A program made the position numbers and the translations under genes. DNA of 64,000 bases from Flavobacteriaceae bacterium (lineage in GTDB: Bacteria > Bacteroidota > Bacteroidia > Flavobacteriales > Flavobacteriaceae), in the NCBI GenBank assembly GCA_021648265.1, contig JAKITD010000001.1, positions 102,446-166,445 on the forward strand, given 5' to 3'. The notes under the pieces are model-generated. The model searched no databases. It saw only the letters and a list, made by a program, of their open reading frames with translations, and had not been told where the DNA came from. Below, in pieces: positions 18,471 to 27,157 of the stretch (position 1 is its first letter; each line of letters begins with the position of its first letter).

Positions 18471-19469
18471 TTATTTTATTGTTTTTTTTAGTTGAGTAAA
18501 AAACACTTTTTCTCTGTCTGCAATTTCATCTAATTGTGTTGCAACACTCTCGTAAGAATCTTGTAGTGCTTTTCTGTTTTTATAGATTCTTGAAGCATTT
18601 AAGGCGAAATCTCTCCATAAATTACCAATTTCGGTCATTTCTTTCGATAATTCGGCTAATTTGTTATTTTTTAAAATCGCACTAGATTCCTGTAAAAAGG
18701 CAGCAAAAATATAACGAAAACCTCCACCACCTGTTCCTATTTCTTCTTGCATTCTTACAATCTGCCCTAAGTAATGATTTGCCTTTTTTACGCCATGTTT
18801 CTTTGGCCATTTACGAATAAGGCTTGCTACATGTTTAATTCCTTTTACTCCTAAAATTGGAATAGGAGCTAACATATCTTTGCAGGTTTGCTTGATTCCT
18901 TTTATAATAGCATTTTTTAAATCTAATTCTTTCGGGAAATCTATTGGATAATAAATATGTCCTTTGGGAGCAAAAGCACCTTTTGCAAAACGTACTTTTT
19001 CTAATTCTCTTTCGGTTAGCTTTGTAACCTTTTCCATTATAGGGTCGCTAATTAAATACGAATTATCTTCTTTTCCATAGACTACTAAGTTATGAGCATT
19101 AAAATGAAAGCGATATTCGTCTGGAAAATAGGCTAAATTAAAAACTCCAACCTGAAGTCCTACAGGGTTGTTTTGGGCTAAATTTTCATCTAATCTAGCT
19201 TTTGCTTCTTTTGGATTTTTAAATTTTTCTTTTTTAATTTTTATTCCAACGCGTTTTGCGAATTTTTTAAATATCTGTCCAGGCATTACTCGATAAGTAA
19301 TTGCAGGTGCATGATTTACTTTTAAAAAAGGAATGTAACAGTATAAAAGACCCGAGCCAATACCAAAAACCATTGGCTCGCTTACAGGAAAACCATTATA
19401 TGCCATTAAGTTTGAAACTACACCATTTTCGCAATGAGCGGTTTGTTTATGTGTAAAGTCTATCTTCAT
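18471..19469 (-). CDS. BtrH-like acyl-ACP transferase (papain-like fold)
   Basis: 332 residues. The N-terminal half matches the BtrH N-terminal domain: THKQTAHCENGVVSNLM has the putative nucleophile Cys13, HFNAHNLVVYG the His (His126), and YLISDP the Asp (Asp142), giving a Cys-His-Asp set. BtrH itself moves an acyl group from an ACP onto an aminoglycoside in butirosin biosynthesis. The C-terminal half is a helical DUF4872-like region. In a pigment cluster that must join a polyene acyl-ACP to a resorcinol through an ester, this is a strong candidate for the joining enzyme. That assignment is inference. Confidence 0.85.
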   Translation of the reverse strand: MKIDFTHKQTAHCENGVVSNLMAYNGFPVSEPMVFGIGSGLLYCYIPFLKVNHAPAITYRVMPGQIFKKFAKRVGIKIKKEKFKNPKEAKARLDENLAQNNPVGLQVGVFNLAYFPDEYRFHFNAHNLVVYGKEDNSYLISDPIMEKVTKLTERELEKVRFAKGAFAPKGHIYYPIDFPKELDLKNAIIKGIKQTCKDMLAPIPILGVKGIKHVASLIRKWPKKHGVKKANHYLGQIVRMQEEIGTGGGGFRYIFAAFLQESSAILKNNKLAELSKEMTEIGNLWRDFALNASRIYKNRKALQDSYESVATQLDEIADREKVFFTQLKKTIK

Positions 19470-19473
19470 AAAA

Positions 19474-19875
19474 TCATTCTTTTATTTGCTGCAATTCTGT
19501 AACCGAAATATTAAAGACCTCAGCATATTTTTCTAATACTTTAGTAGATAATTTTTTAAAAACTGAAGGTTTAAAATGTTTTTTAACTCGCCAACTCCAT
19601 ACACCGACATAGCTAGACAAAATAGAGACATCCATTTTATTAAGTTCCATGTAATATTCTATAGGGCTTGTTTCATTGTTTACAACTCTTTTCATTGCCC
19701 TTTCTGTACGTTCATTTATTTCCTGAATTGCATTATCTAAGGCTATTTTTTTTGGATTCCACCCTGTGCTCTTTGCAGTTATATACTCTCCATTTTCATC
19801 AACTGCATAACATAGTTCTTTAAAACTAGCAGACCCTAAACTGCTTTTATCTTGTGGCACATCTTCTTTTCTCAT
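19474..19875 (-). CDS. Small unknown protein with possible C-terminal helix-turn-helix-like region
   Basis: A 133-residue soluble protein without signal peptide. The N-terminal half is polar (ELCYAVDENGEYITAKSTGWNPK). The C-terminal half (VSILSSYVGVWSWRVKKHFK, then LSTKVLEKYAEVFNISVTEL) resembles the end of an XRE-type helix-turn-helix. There is no recognised family. It sits tightly between the BtrH-like gene (4 bp) and the hotdog pair (2 bp), so it is part of the operon. It could be a regulator or a small structural partner; neither can be shown here. Confidence 0.75.
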   Translation of the reverse strand: MRKEDVPQDKSSLGSASFKELCYAVDENGEYITAKSTGWNPKKIALDNAIQEINERTERAMKRVVNNETSPIEYYMELNKMDVSILSSYVGVWSWRVKKHFKPSVFKKLSTKVLEKYAEVFNISVTELQQIKE

Positions 19876-19877
19876 AA

Positions 19878-20333
19878 CTAAACTTCATGAATTAAGAAAT
19901 TAAATGTACAATTTACAATTAATTTATTTTCTATAAAGGTGGAGCATTTTATATGGCATATACAAATCGAATCTGTGTCGAATCTCGAAATTAAGGATGC
20001 TCTTGTGGTAATATATTCGCCTACTTTGGGTAGATTAAAAATTTCAATTTTTTTAATCGCACTTATATAACCCATTAATTTATTGCTTTCTCCTGTAAGA
20101 TCATCCTCTAAGAAAAAACCTTGACCTACAATAGCAGTTGATGTTTGGGCTGCATTTTCAATGAGTCCCGATGCGGTTAAATAGTTGTTTTCTACAAAAA
20201 TACAATTTTCGATTATAGGCAATCCTGATGTTACAGATTCATTATCAATTTTTAGTAAATCTTTTACCATTAACATAACTCCTCTGTGCGGCAAAAAATC
20301 TTTAAAGTCTTTATTTTCTAGGCTTCTACTCAT
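19878..20333 (-). CDS. Hotdog protein, ApeP/FabZ-like, lacking the catalytic His (tandem copy 2)
   Basis: 151 residues, starting FLPHRGVMLMV like FabZ/FabA-type hotdogs. The segment SGLIENAAQTSTAI keeps the helix that in FabZ carries the catalytic Glu (here Glu59), but the FabZ His 14 residues earlier is absent (Ile45 in NCIFVENN). The C-terminal half GYISAIKKIEIFNLPKVG is shared with the adjacent 20330 protein, so they are paralogues, with a 4-bp overlap. A role as a dehydratase partner subunit, isomerase or gatekeeping protein is possible. Confidence 0.8.
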   Translation of the reverse strand: MSRSLENKDFKDFLPHRGVMLMVKDLLKIDNESVTSGLPIIENCIFVENNYLTASGLIENAAQTSTAIVGQGFFLEDDLTGESNKLMGYISAIKKIEIFNLPKVGEYITTRASLISRFDTDSICICHIKCSTFIENKLIVNCTFNFLIHEV

Positions 20334-20770
20334 AAAACAGCTAGTACTGTTTTCATTTCACTTAATGCAATGATTTTTTCATTACATTTTGTTTCTATTT
20401 TCACTAAAGTTACACCTGCCATTTCGAACAAAATAGTTGCCGTTGTAACTAATTCGTCTCCTTTTTTTGGAAGATTAAAAATTTCAACCTTTTTAATTGC
20501 ACCTATATATCCTGTTGGAGCAGGCTCTTGTTTTAAAAAATATTGATATCCTGTAAACAGTGCAACCGTTTGTGCCATATTTTCTACAAGCCCCGAAGTT
20601 GTAAATGTTGATTGAAAGGTAAATATATTTGCGTCATAAATTGTAAATCCTGAAACTATTTTGTTTTCAGAAAAATAAAACAACTTATCGACCATTACAA
20701 ATGGTGCCTTTTGAGGAATTAGATTATTAACCTCTTCTTTATTGGTTATTGGGTTTTTAAGTAAATTCAT
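20330..20770 (-). CDS. Hotdog protein, ApeP/FabZ-like, lacking the catalytic His (tandem copy 1)
   Basis: 146 residues, a paralogue of the 19878 protein. LIPQKAPFVMVDKL is the hotdog start and SGLVENMAQTVALF carries the conserved Glu (Glu63). The His 14 residues before it is missing (Ile49). GYIGAIKKVEIFNLPKKGDE is nearly identical in the pair. The start codon directly follows the darB stop, so it is co-translated with the dialkylresorcinol genes. Together with the FabZ-like protein at 8216, the cluster holds three dehydratase-type hotdogs, none with a complete FabZ dyad. Confidence 0.8.
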   Translation of the reverse strand: MNLLKNPITNKEEVNNLIPQKAPFVMVDKLFYFSENKIVSGFTIYDANIFTFQSTFTTSGLVENMAQTVALFTGYQYFLKQEPAPTGYIGAIKKVEIFNLPKKGDELVTTATILFEMAGVTLVKIETKCNEKIIALSEMKTVLAVL

Positions 20771-21904
20771 TTAACACACGGTTAAAAAAGCATACGCATA
20801 AGAGAAACGTGCACTTTCTGGTACAGAAAGTAAAATAGTATCTCCTTTTTTAAGTTTTCCTGATGCTACTAATTCTTCAAGCATTATATAAATAGAACCT
20901 GCTCCAATATTCCCTACTTTATCAAGGTTCATAAACCAGTTGTCCCAAGGCACTTCAATATCTTGTTTTACCATTTCGTCATACAGCCTATCTCTAAAGT
21001 AGTAAGAAGAAACATGTGGCAGGTAATAAGTGATGTCTTTTGGTTTTATACTATTTTTTTCTATTGCATCTTTTAGGCTTTCTACTCCTTTTACTAGAAT
21101 GTTTTCACTTAATAATTTTACATCTTGTTTTACTGAAAATAGTGATTTTTTCTTCCAGTCTTCAACAGGGTATTCTGCCCATGGCTTTAATGTTCCATCT
21201 TCTAATTTATCTCCTCCAGCGTACATACAAACTTCTAATTCGTGAGCATAGGAATAGCCTTTCATCCATTCTATTTTTAACGGAAAATCTCCTTTTGGTT
21301 CGTTTTCTAATAAAAAAGCACCCGCACCATCTGAAAGCATCCAACGTAAAAACTCTTTTTTAAAAGCGAGAACTGGAGTTTCTTTAAGTTTTTTTAAATG
21401 AGAAATTTCATCTTCATACATATCTGCACTCATCCTCGACGACATTCTTTCAGAACCGGTACAAACAGCATTGTTTACTTGGTTTGACATAATCGCCATA
21501 TAACCATATTTTAAGGCATTCATTCCAGAACAACAAGCTCCAGATGGAGAATTAACTTCTAAATTCACATTTTTTAAATAGCCATGAACCATAGACGCGT
21601 GTGAAGGCAACATTTGATCTGGACTGGATGTACCGCAAGAGAGTAGTTCAATTTTATTTTTACCAAAATCTTTATCACACAATAACTCTATCGCTTCGCT
21701 AACTAATTGTGCGTTGTTATGCGTAACATTACCATCGTCATCAATAGCATAATACCGAGTTGTAATTTTATTATTTCGCAAAACAATTCGTCTTGCTTTT
21801 GAAGTTTTACCATCTATTAAACCAAGTTTTTCTTCCATTTGATTATTTTCAATTGGGTTATTTGGTAAAAACTTAGAAATTCTTGTTATATAAACGGCGT
21901 TCAT
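20771..21904 (-). CDS. darB: Dialkylresorcinol-forming ketosynthase DarB (KAS III type)
   Basis: 377 residues with a FabH-type active site: Cys125 (SGACCSGMNALKYG), His in YYLPHVSSYYF and Asn in KVGNIGAGSIYIML. DarB-type ketosynthases condense two beta-ketoacyl chains and cyclise them to a cyclohexanedione, which DarA then turns into a resorcinol. Identity rests on the KAS III motifs plus the adjoining DarA-like gene (1-bp overlap). It supplies the DAR half of a flexirubin, the alcohol that is esterified by the aryl polyene acid. Confidence 0.88.
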   Translation of the reverse strand: MNAVYITRISKFLPNNPIENNQMEEKLGLIDGKTSKARRIVLRNNKITTRYYAIDDDGNVTHNNAQLVSEAIELLCDKDFGKNKIELLSCGTSSPDQMLPSHASMVHGYLKNVNLEVNSPSGACCSGMNALKYGYMAIMSNQVNNAVCTGSERMSSRMSADMYEDEISHLKKLKETPVLAFKKEFLRWMLSDGAGAFLLENEPKGDFPLKIEWMKGYSYAHELEVCMYAGGDKLEDGTLKPWAEYPVEDWKKKSLFSVKQDVKLLSENILVKGVESLKDAIEKNSIKPKDITYYLPHVSSYYFRDRLYDEMVKQDIEVPWDNWFMNLDKVGNIGAGSIYIMLEELVASGKLKKGDTILLSVPESARFSYAYAFLTVC

Positions 21905-22833
21905 TAATTCTTCTTTATATGTACAGATGAATAATATTTTTTATCTCTATTTCTGCTTTTGGTTAAGGGAATAAAAGTTAGCAAAAATAGCAAAAAAACT
22001 ATTGGTGCAATTAACCATATTGCAACGGTTAAATATATACTAAATAACTTAATAAATGGCTGACGACTTTCACTATTCGCAATACCTTTAGAACTAATAA
22101 AATTTGCCCATTTACCAAACAAAACATTTGCTCGTTTATCCATTACAATTAAAAAAGGCTTTATTACTATTGCGTTTTTTTTAAGTAATTGCCCTTGGAG
22201 GTTCTCGTAATTTCCTTTTAGCAAACTGTTTAATATTACAGGACCAAATTTAGTAGATTCACTTATGTCTTTATCAGAAACTCCTGGCTTCGGAAAGATT
22301 CCTAAAAACTTGGTTTTAACTCCTTTCATCATCCAATGCAAGATGGTAATTACGCTAATATGATTAATATGCCGATCTACCAAAGCAATGTTTCCAACAA
22401 GATTCGCTTTGTTTTGAATCAATAATTCTTTCATCTTTTCTTGTGCCATAATCCACATATTCCTACAACCAATAACAGTTACTGTTGGTGTGTTTTTAAA
22501 TAAAATCTTTGCTATGTCTGATGTTAAAAAAGAATTAACGGGTATCGACGGCGACAAATACCATACTTGATAAGAAAGAATAATTAAATCGTATTTTTCT
22601 TTTAAGATTGGATCTTCTAGACCTACCAACTCGGAAGAAATTTGTAAAAATGTCTCTGGAAAAGCGTTAAAAAAAGTTTTTTTATCCCAAGGAAATGGAA
22701 AGTTTTTTTTTAATTTTATTTCATAGAAAGACAGATTAACTTCAGAAGAGTTTTCTAATTCTCTTGTGATATTCTTAGAAATATCTAACAACTGCCCTGA
22801 CTGGGAATAATATACAACTAGTACTTTTTTCAA
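21904..22833 (-). CDS. darA: DarA, flavodoxin-fold dialkylresorcinol aromatase
   Basis: 309 residues. VLVVYYSQSGQLLDISKNI at the N-terminus is a flavodoxin-like FMN-binding loop, and a hydrophobic segment near the C-terminus (IYLTVAIWLIAPIVFLLF, about residues 265-290) anchors it to the membrane. Known DarA proteins are described as DAR condensing enzymes or aromatases that act with DarB. The stop and the darB start overlap by 1 bp. It starts 7 bp after the LpxL-like acyltransferase gene. Confidence 0.85.
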   Translation of the reverse strand: MKKVLVVYYSQSGQLLDISKNITRELENSSEVNLSFYEIKLKKNFPFPWDKKTFFNAFPETFLQISSELVGLEDPILKEKYDLIILSYQVWYLSPSIPVNSFLTSDIAKILFKNTPTVTVIGCRNMWIMAQEKMKELLIQNKANLVGNIALVDRHINHISVITILHWMMKGVKTKFLGIFPKPGVSDKDISESTKFGPVILNSLLKGNYENLQGQLLKKNAIVIKPFLIVMDKRANVLFGKWANFISSKGIANSESRQPFIKLFSIYLTVAIWLIAPIVFLLFLLTFIPLTKSRNRDKKYYSSVHIKKN

Positions 22834-22840
22834 AATTATA

Positions 22841-23719
22841 TTATTTTATATCATTCCAGAAATCAAAATAGTTAAACCATTGGTAAGGATATTTTTTTAA
22901 GATTTCTTCGATGCTCTGCGTGTATTTTTTTAATAAATCTTGAGCATCTCTTTTTGTAAATTTCACTTCTCTTGCATAAAATTGGTAATGTTTCGAGTTT
23001 TTTTTCATGATATACAAAAAAAGAACAGGGACATTTAGTCTTGAGCCTAATAAAAAAGCTCCTGCTGGAAATTTAGCTTCTTGTCCAAATAATTTTTCTG
23101 AGAGCGTTTTACTTCCTTCAAAATAACGATCGCCAGTAACGCAAATTAGTTCGTTATTCCGCAACGATTCATTGATTTGAAATATATGTGATAAATCGTC
23201 TCTTACTATTATAAATTTCATGTTTGATTGTAATGAAAATTTATCTAGGTAACTTTTGATTGCTTGATGCTCATTATCGGTAGTTACCAAGCTAATTTGG
23301 GAAGAATTATCAAGTTCTGACAAAAAATAATCGGCTATTTCAAAATTACCTACGTGAGCACTTATTAATATTCCGCCTCTTTTATTTTTAAGTAATCTTT
23401 TAATATTATTGTCTCCATCAAAACTGTAGGTAAACTGTTTTGACATCCCAAAAGATATTGCAAATTTATCTATAATAGTTTGTCCAAATGTGTAATAGCT
23501 TTTATAGACTTTAAAAAAACTTTTAAACTTAGAATATTTTAACCGTTTGTGGAAGTAATAAAAACTAGCTTTACTTCCTTTAACAGAAAAAAACAAATAA
23601 TATAATGCAACAAAATAAAGTATGAAATAGGCAGACTTAACTCCTAGTTTTCGAATAAAAAAAATAACTATTTTGTATCCGAAAAGTGCTCCTTTCGATT
23701 TTCCATCCCATTGAGCCAT
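22841..23719 (-). CDS. LpxL/HtrB-type acyltransferase
   Basis: 292 residues with two hydrophobic N-terminal stretches and the LpxL-family motif HX4E: SAHVGNFEIAD with His122 and Glu127. GDRYFEGSKTLSEKLFG and FPAGAFLLGSRLNVPVLF follow as in lipid A late acyltransferases. Aryl polyene clusters commonly include such an acyltransferase, probably transferring the acyl-ACP product to a lipid or sugar anchor. Housekeeping lipid A acylation cannot be excluded from sequence, but the operon position favours a pigment role. Confidence 0.85.
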   Translation of the reverse strand: MAQWDGKSKGALFGYKIVIFFIRKLGVKSAYFILYFVALYYLFFSVKGSKASFYYFHKRLKYSKFKSFFKVYKSYYTFGQTIIDKFAISFGMSKQFTYSFDGDNNIKRLLKNKRGGILISAHVGNFEIADYFLSELDNSSQISLVTTDNEHQAIKSYLDKFSLQSNMKFIIVRDDLSHIFQINESLRNNELICVTGDRYFEGSKTLSEKLFGQEAKFPAGAFLLGSRLNVPVLFLYIMKKNSKHYQFYAREVKFTKRDAQDLLKKYTQSIEEILKKYPYQWFNYFDFWNDIK

Positions 23720-23731
23720 TTTTAGAAGATA

Positions 23732-23992
23732 TTATTTTAATTTTCGATAAATTAAATCGTAAAAATCTTGAAGAGTTACTGTGTTTTCAAAATCTTCTGC
23801 ATCTAGCTTAACATTAAAATTAGACTCCACAGAAACTACTAAATCTATATAATCTAAGCTATCAAGTTCAAGTGTTTCTTTTAAGTTTGCTTCTGGAGAT
23901 ATATCATCTTCTTCTACTTCAAACTCATCAATTAAAAACTCGTTAGTTTTATTAATAATCTCTTCAATATCCATAGTAATTTGTTTACTCAT
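23732..23992 (-). CDS. Acyl carrier protein
   Basis: An 86-residue acidic protein with the phosphopantetheine motif ELDSLDYIDL (Ser45). It ends 12 bp before the LpxL-like gene and starts 4 bp after a ketosynthase stop, so its likely partners are that ketosynthase, the ketoreductase upstream and the acyltransferase downstream. The sequence differs clearly from the ACP at 12856. Confidence 0.95.
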   Translation of the reverse strand: MSKQITMDIEEIINKTNEFLIDEFEVEEDDISPEANLKETLELDSLDYIDLVVSVESNFNVKLDAEDFENTVTLQDFYDLIYRKLK

Positions 23993-23996
23993 ATTA

Positions 23997-25217
23997 TTAT
24001 ATAAATTTCTTAATAATTATTGCTGAATTTGTACCTCCAAACCCAAAGGAATTGGACAAAAATACATCAATTTTTTTATTTAACGTTTTCTTAATTAAAT
24101 TTAATTTTGAGGCATCTTCATCTGGGTTAACTAAGTTAATATTTGGAGCTACAAATGAATGTTCCATCATTAACATAGAATAAATAACTTCGCTTGCTCC
24201 TGCCATCCAACATTCGTGACCTGTCATAGATTTTGTAGAGCTAACAGGTGTTTTAAAAGATCCAAAAACGTCAAAAATTGCTTTTGCTTCATTAGCATCT
24301 CCAACGGGCGTTGAAGTTGCATGAGCATTTATATAATCTATTTCTTGTGGTTTTATTTCAGCTTGTTCTAAAGCTTTACGCATTGCTCTTGAAGGCCCTT
24401 GAAAATTAGGTGTAGAAATATGATCTCCGTTTGAAGAAAAACCATACCCAACAACTTCCCCTAATATTTTAGCTCCTCTTTTTACAGCAGATTCATAACT
24501 TTCTAATATCAATGTTGCTCCTCCTCCGCTAGGAACCAGCCCGTCACGATCACGATCAAACGGTCTTGATGCTTTACTTGGGTCTTTTGTATTAACCGAA
24601 AAAACACCCAAACCATCAAAGCTTGCCATTGCATATTTGTTTATTTCTTGAGCACCTCCACAAATAATACAATCCTGTAATCCACTTTTAATAAGTTGGT
24701 AAGCAATTCCAATAGAATGCGATCCACTTGCACAGGCAGCACTAATGGTAAAATTTACACCTGTTAACTTAAAAATTGTAGAAAGGTTCATGGTAATAGT
24801 AGAATTCATAGATTTAAAAATAGCACCCGAACCAACTAGCGTAGTATCTTTTTTTATTCTTATCTTATCTACAGATTCGATAATAGATTTTGCGGTACTG
24901 TCGTTTCCGTATATTATACCTACTTCGGTATTATTAATAAAATCTTGAGAAATTCCTGCATTTTTTAACGCTTCTAATGTAGCAACATAAGCATAGTTAG
25001 ATTCTTCGCCAAAACTTATTCGCTCTCTTCTATGAAGTAGTTTTTTTAAGTTTACAGAATCTACCATTCCTGTAAGGCTAGACCTATATCCAAAATCTTC
25101 TCTTTCTTTATCGAATATTATTCCAGATTTACCATTATACAATGAGTCTTTTACCTCATCAATATTTTTACCAATACATGAGTAAATTCCCATTCCTGTT
25201 ATTACAACTCTCCTCAT
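23997..25217 (-). CDS. Beta-ketoacyl-ACP synthase (FabF/FabB-like)
   Basis: 406 residues with the complete triad Cys162 (SAACASGSHSIG), His299 (NAHATSTPVGD) and His334 (SMTGHECWMAG). SRPFDRDRDGLVPSGGGA and NSFGFGGTNSAI are standard family blocks. It is the most FabF/FabB-like ketosynthase of the cluster and lies between an ACP and a ketoreductase. It may serve elongation of either the alkyl (DAR) or polyene branch. Confidence 0.93.
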   Translation of the reverse strand: MRRVVITGMGIYSCIGKNIDEVKDSLYNGKSGIIFDKEREDFGYRSSLTGMVDSVNLKKLLHRRERISFGEESNYAYVATLEALKNAGISQDFINNTEVGIIYGNDSTAKSIIESVDKIRIKKDTTLVGSGAIFKSMNSTITMNLSTIFKLTGVNFTISAACASGSHSIGIAYQLIKSGLQDCIICGGAQEINKYAMASFDGLGVFSVNTKDPSKASRPFDRDRDGLVPSGGGATLILESYESAVKRGAKILGEVVGYGFSSNGDHISTPNFQGPSRAMRKALEQAEIKPQEIDYINAHATSTPVGDANEAKAIFDVFGSFKTPVSSTKSMTGHECWMAGASEVIYSMLMMEHSFVAPNINLVNPDEDASKLNLIKKTLNKKIDVFLSNSFGFGGTNSAIIIKKFI

Positions 25218-25232
25218 TTTCTGAATGTAATT

Positions 25233-25985
25233 TTACGAATAAATTCCGCCGTTAATATTTATAACCTCTCCAGTAATATATGATGATTTTTCTGAAGCTA
25301 AAAAGGAAACTAAATGTGCTACTTCTTCTGCCTTTCCAAATCTGTTTATAGGAATCATTTTTTTTAGTTCTTTTTCATCCAACCCGTTTGTCATGTCTGA
25401 AACTATAAAGCCTGGAGCTACTGCATTTACAGTTATTTTTCGTTTTGCTACTTCTTGTGCTAATGCTTTTGTTGCAGCTATTACTGCTCCTTTTGCTGCT
25501 GAATAATTGGTTTGACCCGGCGTTCCTTTTAACCCTGAAACCGAAACCATATTAATAATCCTTCCGTAGCGATTTACTAGTAAGTTCTTAATTAATTTAT
25601 TGGTAACATTAAAAAAACCATTTAAGCTGGTATCAATCACACTTTTCCAGTCTTCATTTTTCATCCACATAAATAAATTATCCTTGGTGATTCCTGCATT
25701 ATTAACTACTACTTCTATTATTGAATTTTTATTTAATTCGTGCCAATTATCTAAAACCGTATTAACTTGTTCTGCATTTGCAACGTCAAACTGAAGCAAT
25801 TCTCCTTGACCGCCAGCTTCTATAACTTTCTGCAAGGTGTTTTCGGCTGCTTCTTTATTACCTTTATAATTAATAAGTAATTTATAATTTAGATCTTTGG
25901 CTAGTTGTTGGCATATTGCACTTCCAATCCCTCTTGAACCTCCAGTAACTAATGCGTATTTTGTTTTTTTAATTTTTTCTTTCAT
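25233..25985 (-). CDS. fabG: 3-oxoacyl-ACP reductase (FabG-like SDR)
   Basis: 250 residues. Cofactor loop TGGSRGIGSAI (residues 14-24), structural NNAG (95-98), catalytic Ser148, Tyr161 and Lys165 (NYSAAKGAV), and C-terminal YITGEVININGG fit the NADPH-dependent FabG family. It reduces 3-oxoacyl-ACP to 3-hydroxyacyl-ACP. It is the only ketoreductase in the cluster, so it probably serves both branches. It may be a pigment-specific copy rather than the housekeeping FabG. Confidence 0.93.
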   Translation of the reverse strand: MKEKIKKTKYALVTGGSRGIGSAICQQLAKDLNYKLLINYKGNKEAAENTLQKVIEAGGQGELLQFDVANAEQVNTVLDNWHELNKNSIIEVVVNNAGITKDNLFMWMKNEDWKSVIDTSLNGFFNVTNKLIKNLLVNRYGRIINMVSVSGLKGTPGQTNYSAAKGAVIAATKALAQEVAKRKITVNAVAPGFIVSDMTNGLDEKELKKMIPINRFGKAEEVAHLVSFLASEKSSYITGEVININGGIYS

Positions 25986-26016
25986 TATTTTCTTGTAATA
26001 AAGCGTCCTAAATTTT

Positions 26017-27147
26017 TTATTTTGAAAACAATTCAGCTTTCTGCCACCATTTTCCTCCTAAAACCTCTCCGTTCTCATTAATAAATCCCCATTTTTTTTT
26101 GGCAGAAACTCTTGCAAGCCCATTATGAAAACCTTTGATGTTGTTTTTTGAGAATATGGAGAGTCCTTTTGCTGTTATTTCGTAGCTTTCATCTATTTTC
26201 ATGGTTCCTGAAGCATCAATAAAGCCCCATAATTTATTTTGCTTTACAGGTGCTAATCCTTTATCTCCAAAAACCTCTGCATCTTTATATTTATCGGCAA
26301 TCACCATTTCTCCTTTTTCATTTATATATCCCCAGAGTTTATTTTCTAATGCAGGAGCAAAACCGTTTCTAAAAGATTTTACTCGTTTAAATCTTGGTTG
26401 GATTACCCATTCGGCTTTTGCATTAACAAAGCCCCATAACTTATCTTTACGAGCGTAAGTTAATGCTTGGTTAAATTTAAAACCTTCAATTTTATTAATT
26501 TCAGTATTCTTATAAAATTCATTATTAGATATAATACCAAGTATTGTTCCTATTTTTGCCCAAATACCTACTTTACTATATTCTCCAATACCCTCGTAAT
26601 TTAAGCTTACAATTACTTTTCCTTTGGTATCTATTATACCCCATTTTTCGTTGTTTCTAACTTTCGCATGTCCATTATTAAAAGGTTTAATTGCGTCGTA
26701 AGTTGGTTCTAAAACCACCTTACCGTTAGTTCCTATAAGTCCTAATTTATTTTCAACTTTATAAAAAGCAACTCCGTCATTAAAGTCAAAATATTTTTCT
26801 GAAACAGGAGTTTCTAAAACTTGGTTGGAAGTATCTACATAACTCCATTTTTCATCTTTCAAAACCAAAACAAACCCTGAGTTAAATTTTTTGATTTTAG
26901 CATATTGTGGCTCAATCACCCATTCTCCTTTGGCATTTATTAATCCCCAAATTTTTCCGTCTTCTGAAACCGCTGCATAACCTTCAGAAAAACTTTCTGC
27001 TCTTTTATATTTAGTCGGGATTACCAACTCTCCAGATTTATTTATAAAACCTCCCATATTGTCTTCTACAACTAGAGCTAGTTCTTGAGCAAAATAACTT
27101 TGGCTTATAAGCACAACTGTGAATAAAAATAAAATTAATTTTTTCAT
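26017..27147 (-). CDS. Secreted WG-repeat protein
   Basis: 376 residues with a signal peptide (MKKLILFLFTVVLISQSYFAQ) and about eight repeats of roughly 40-45 residues built on a W-G-hydrophobic-aromatic-x-x-x-G core (KIWGLINAKGEWVIEPQYAKI, KLWGYINEKGEMVI, KKWGFINENGEVLGG). WG repeats form beta-propeller-like or solenoid structures in many Bacteroidota surface and periplasmic proteins, with no common enzyme activity. It lies between the ammonia-lyase (10 bp) and the ketoreductase (31 bp) genes, an unusual insertion in a pigment operon. Its role is unknown. Confidence 0.88.
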   Translation of the reverse strand: MKKLILFLFTVVLISQSYFAQELALVVEDNMGGFINKSGELVIPTKYKRAESFSEGYAAVSEDGKIWGLINAKGEWVIEPQYAKIKKFNSGFVLVLKDEKWSYVDTSNQVLETPVSEKYFDFNDGVAFYKVENKLGLIGTNGKVVLEPTYDAIKPFNNGHAKVRNNEKWGIIDTKGKVIVSLNYEGIGEYSKVGIWAKIGTILGIISNNEFYKNTEINKIEGFKFNQALTYARKDKLWGFVNAKAEWVIQPRFKRVKSFRNGFAPALENKLWGYINEKGEMVIADKYKDAEVFGDKGLAPVKQNKLWGFIDASGTMKIDESYEITAKGLSIFSKNNIKGFHNGLARVSAKKKWGFINENGEVLGGKWWQKAELFSK

Positions 27148-27157
27148 AATAAAAAAT

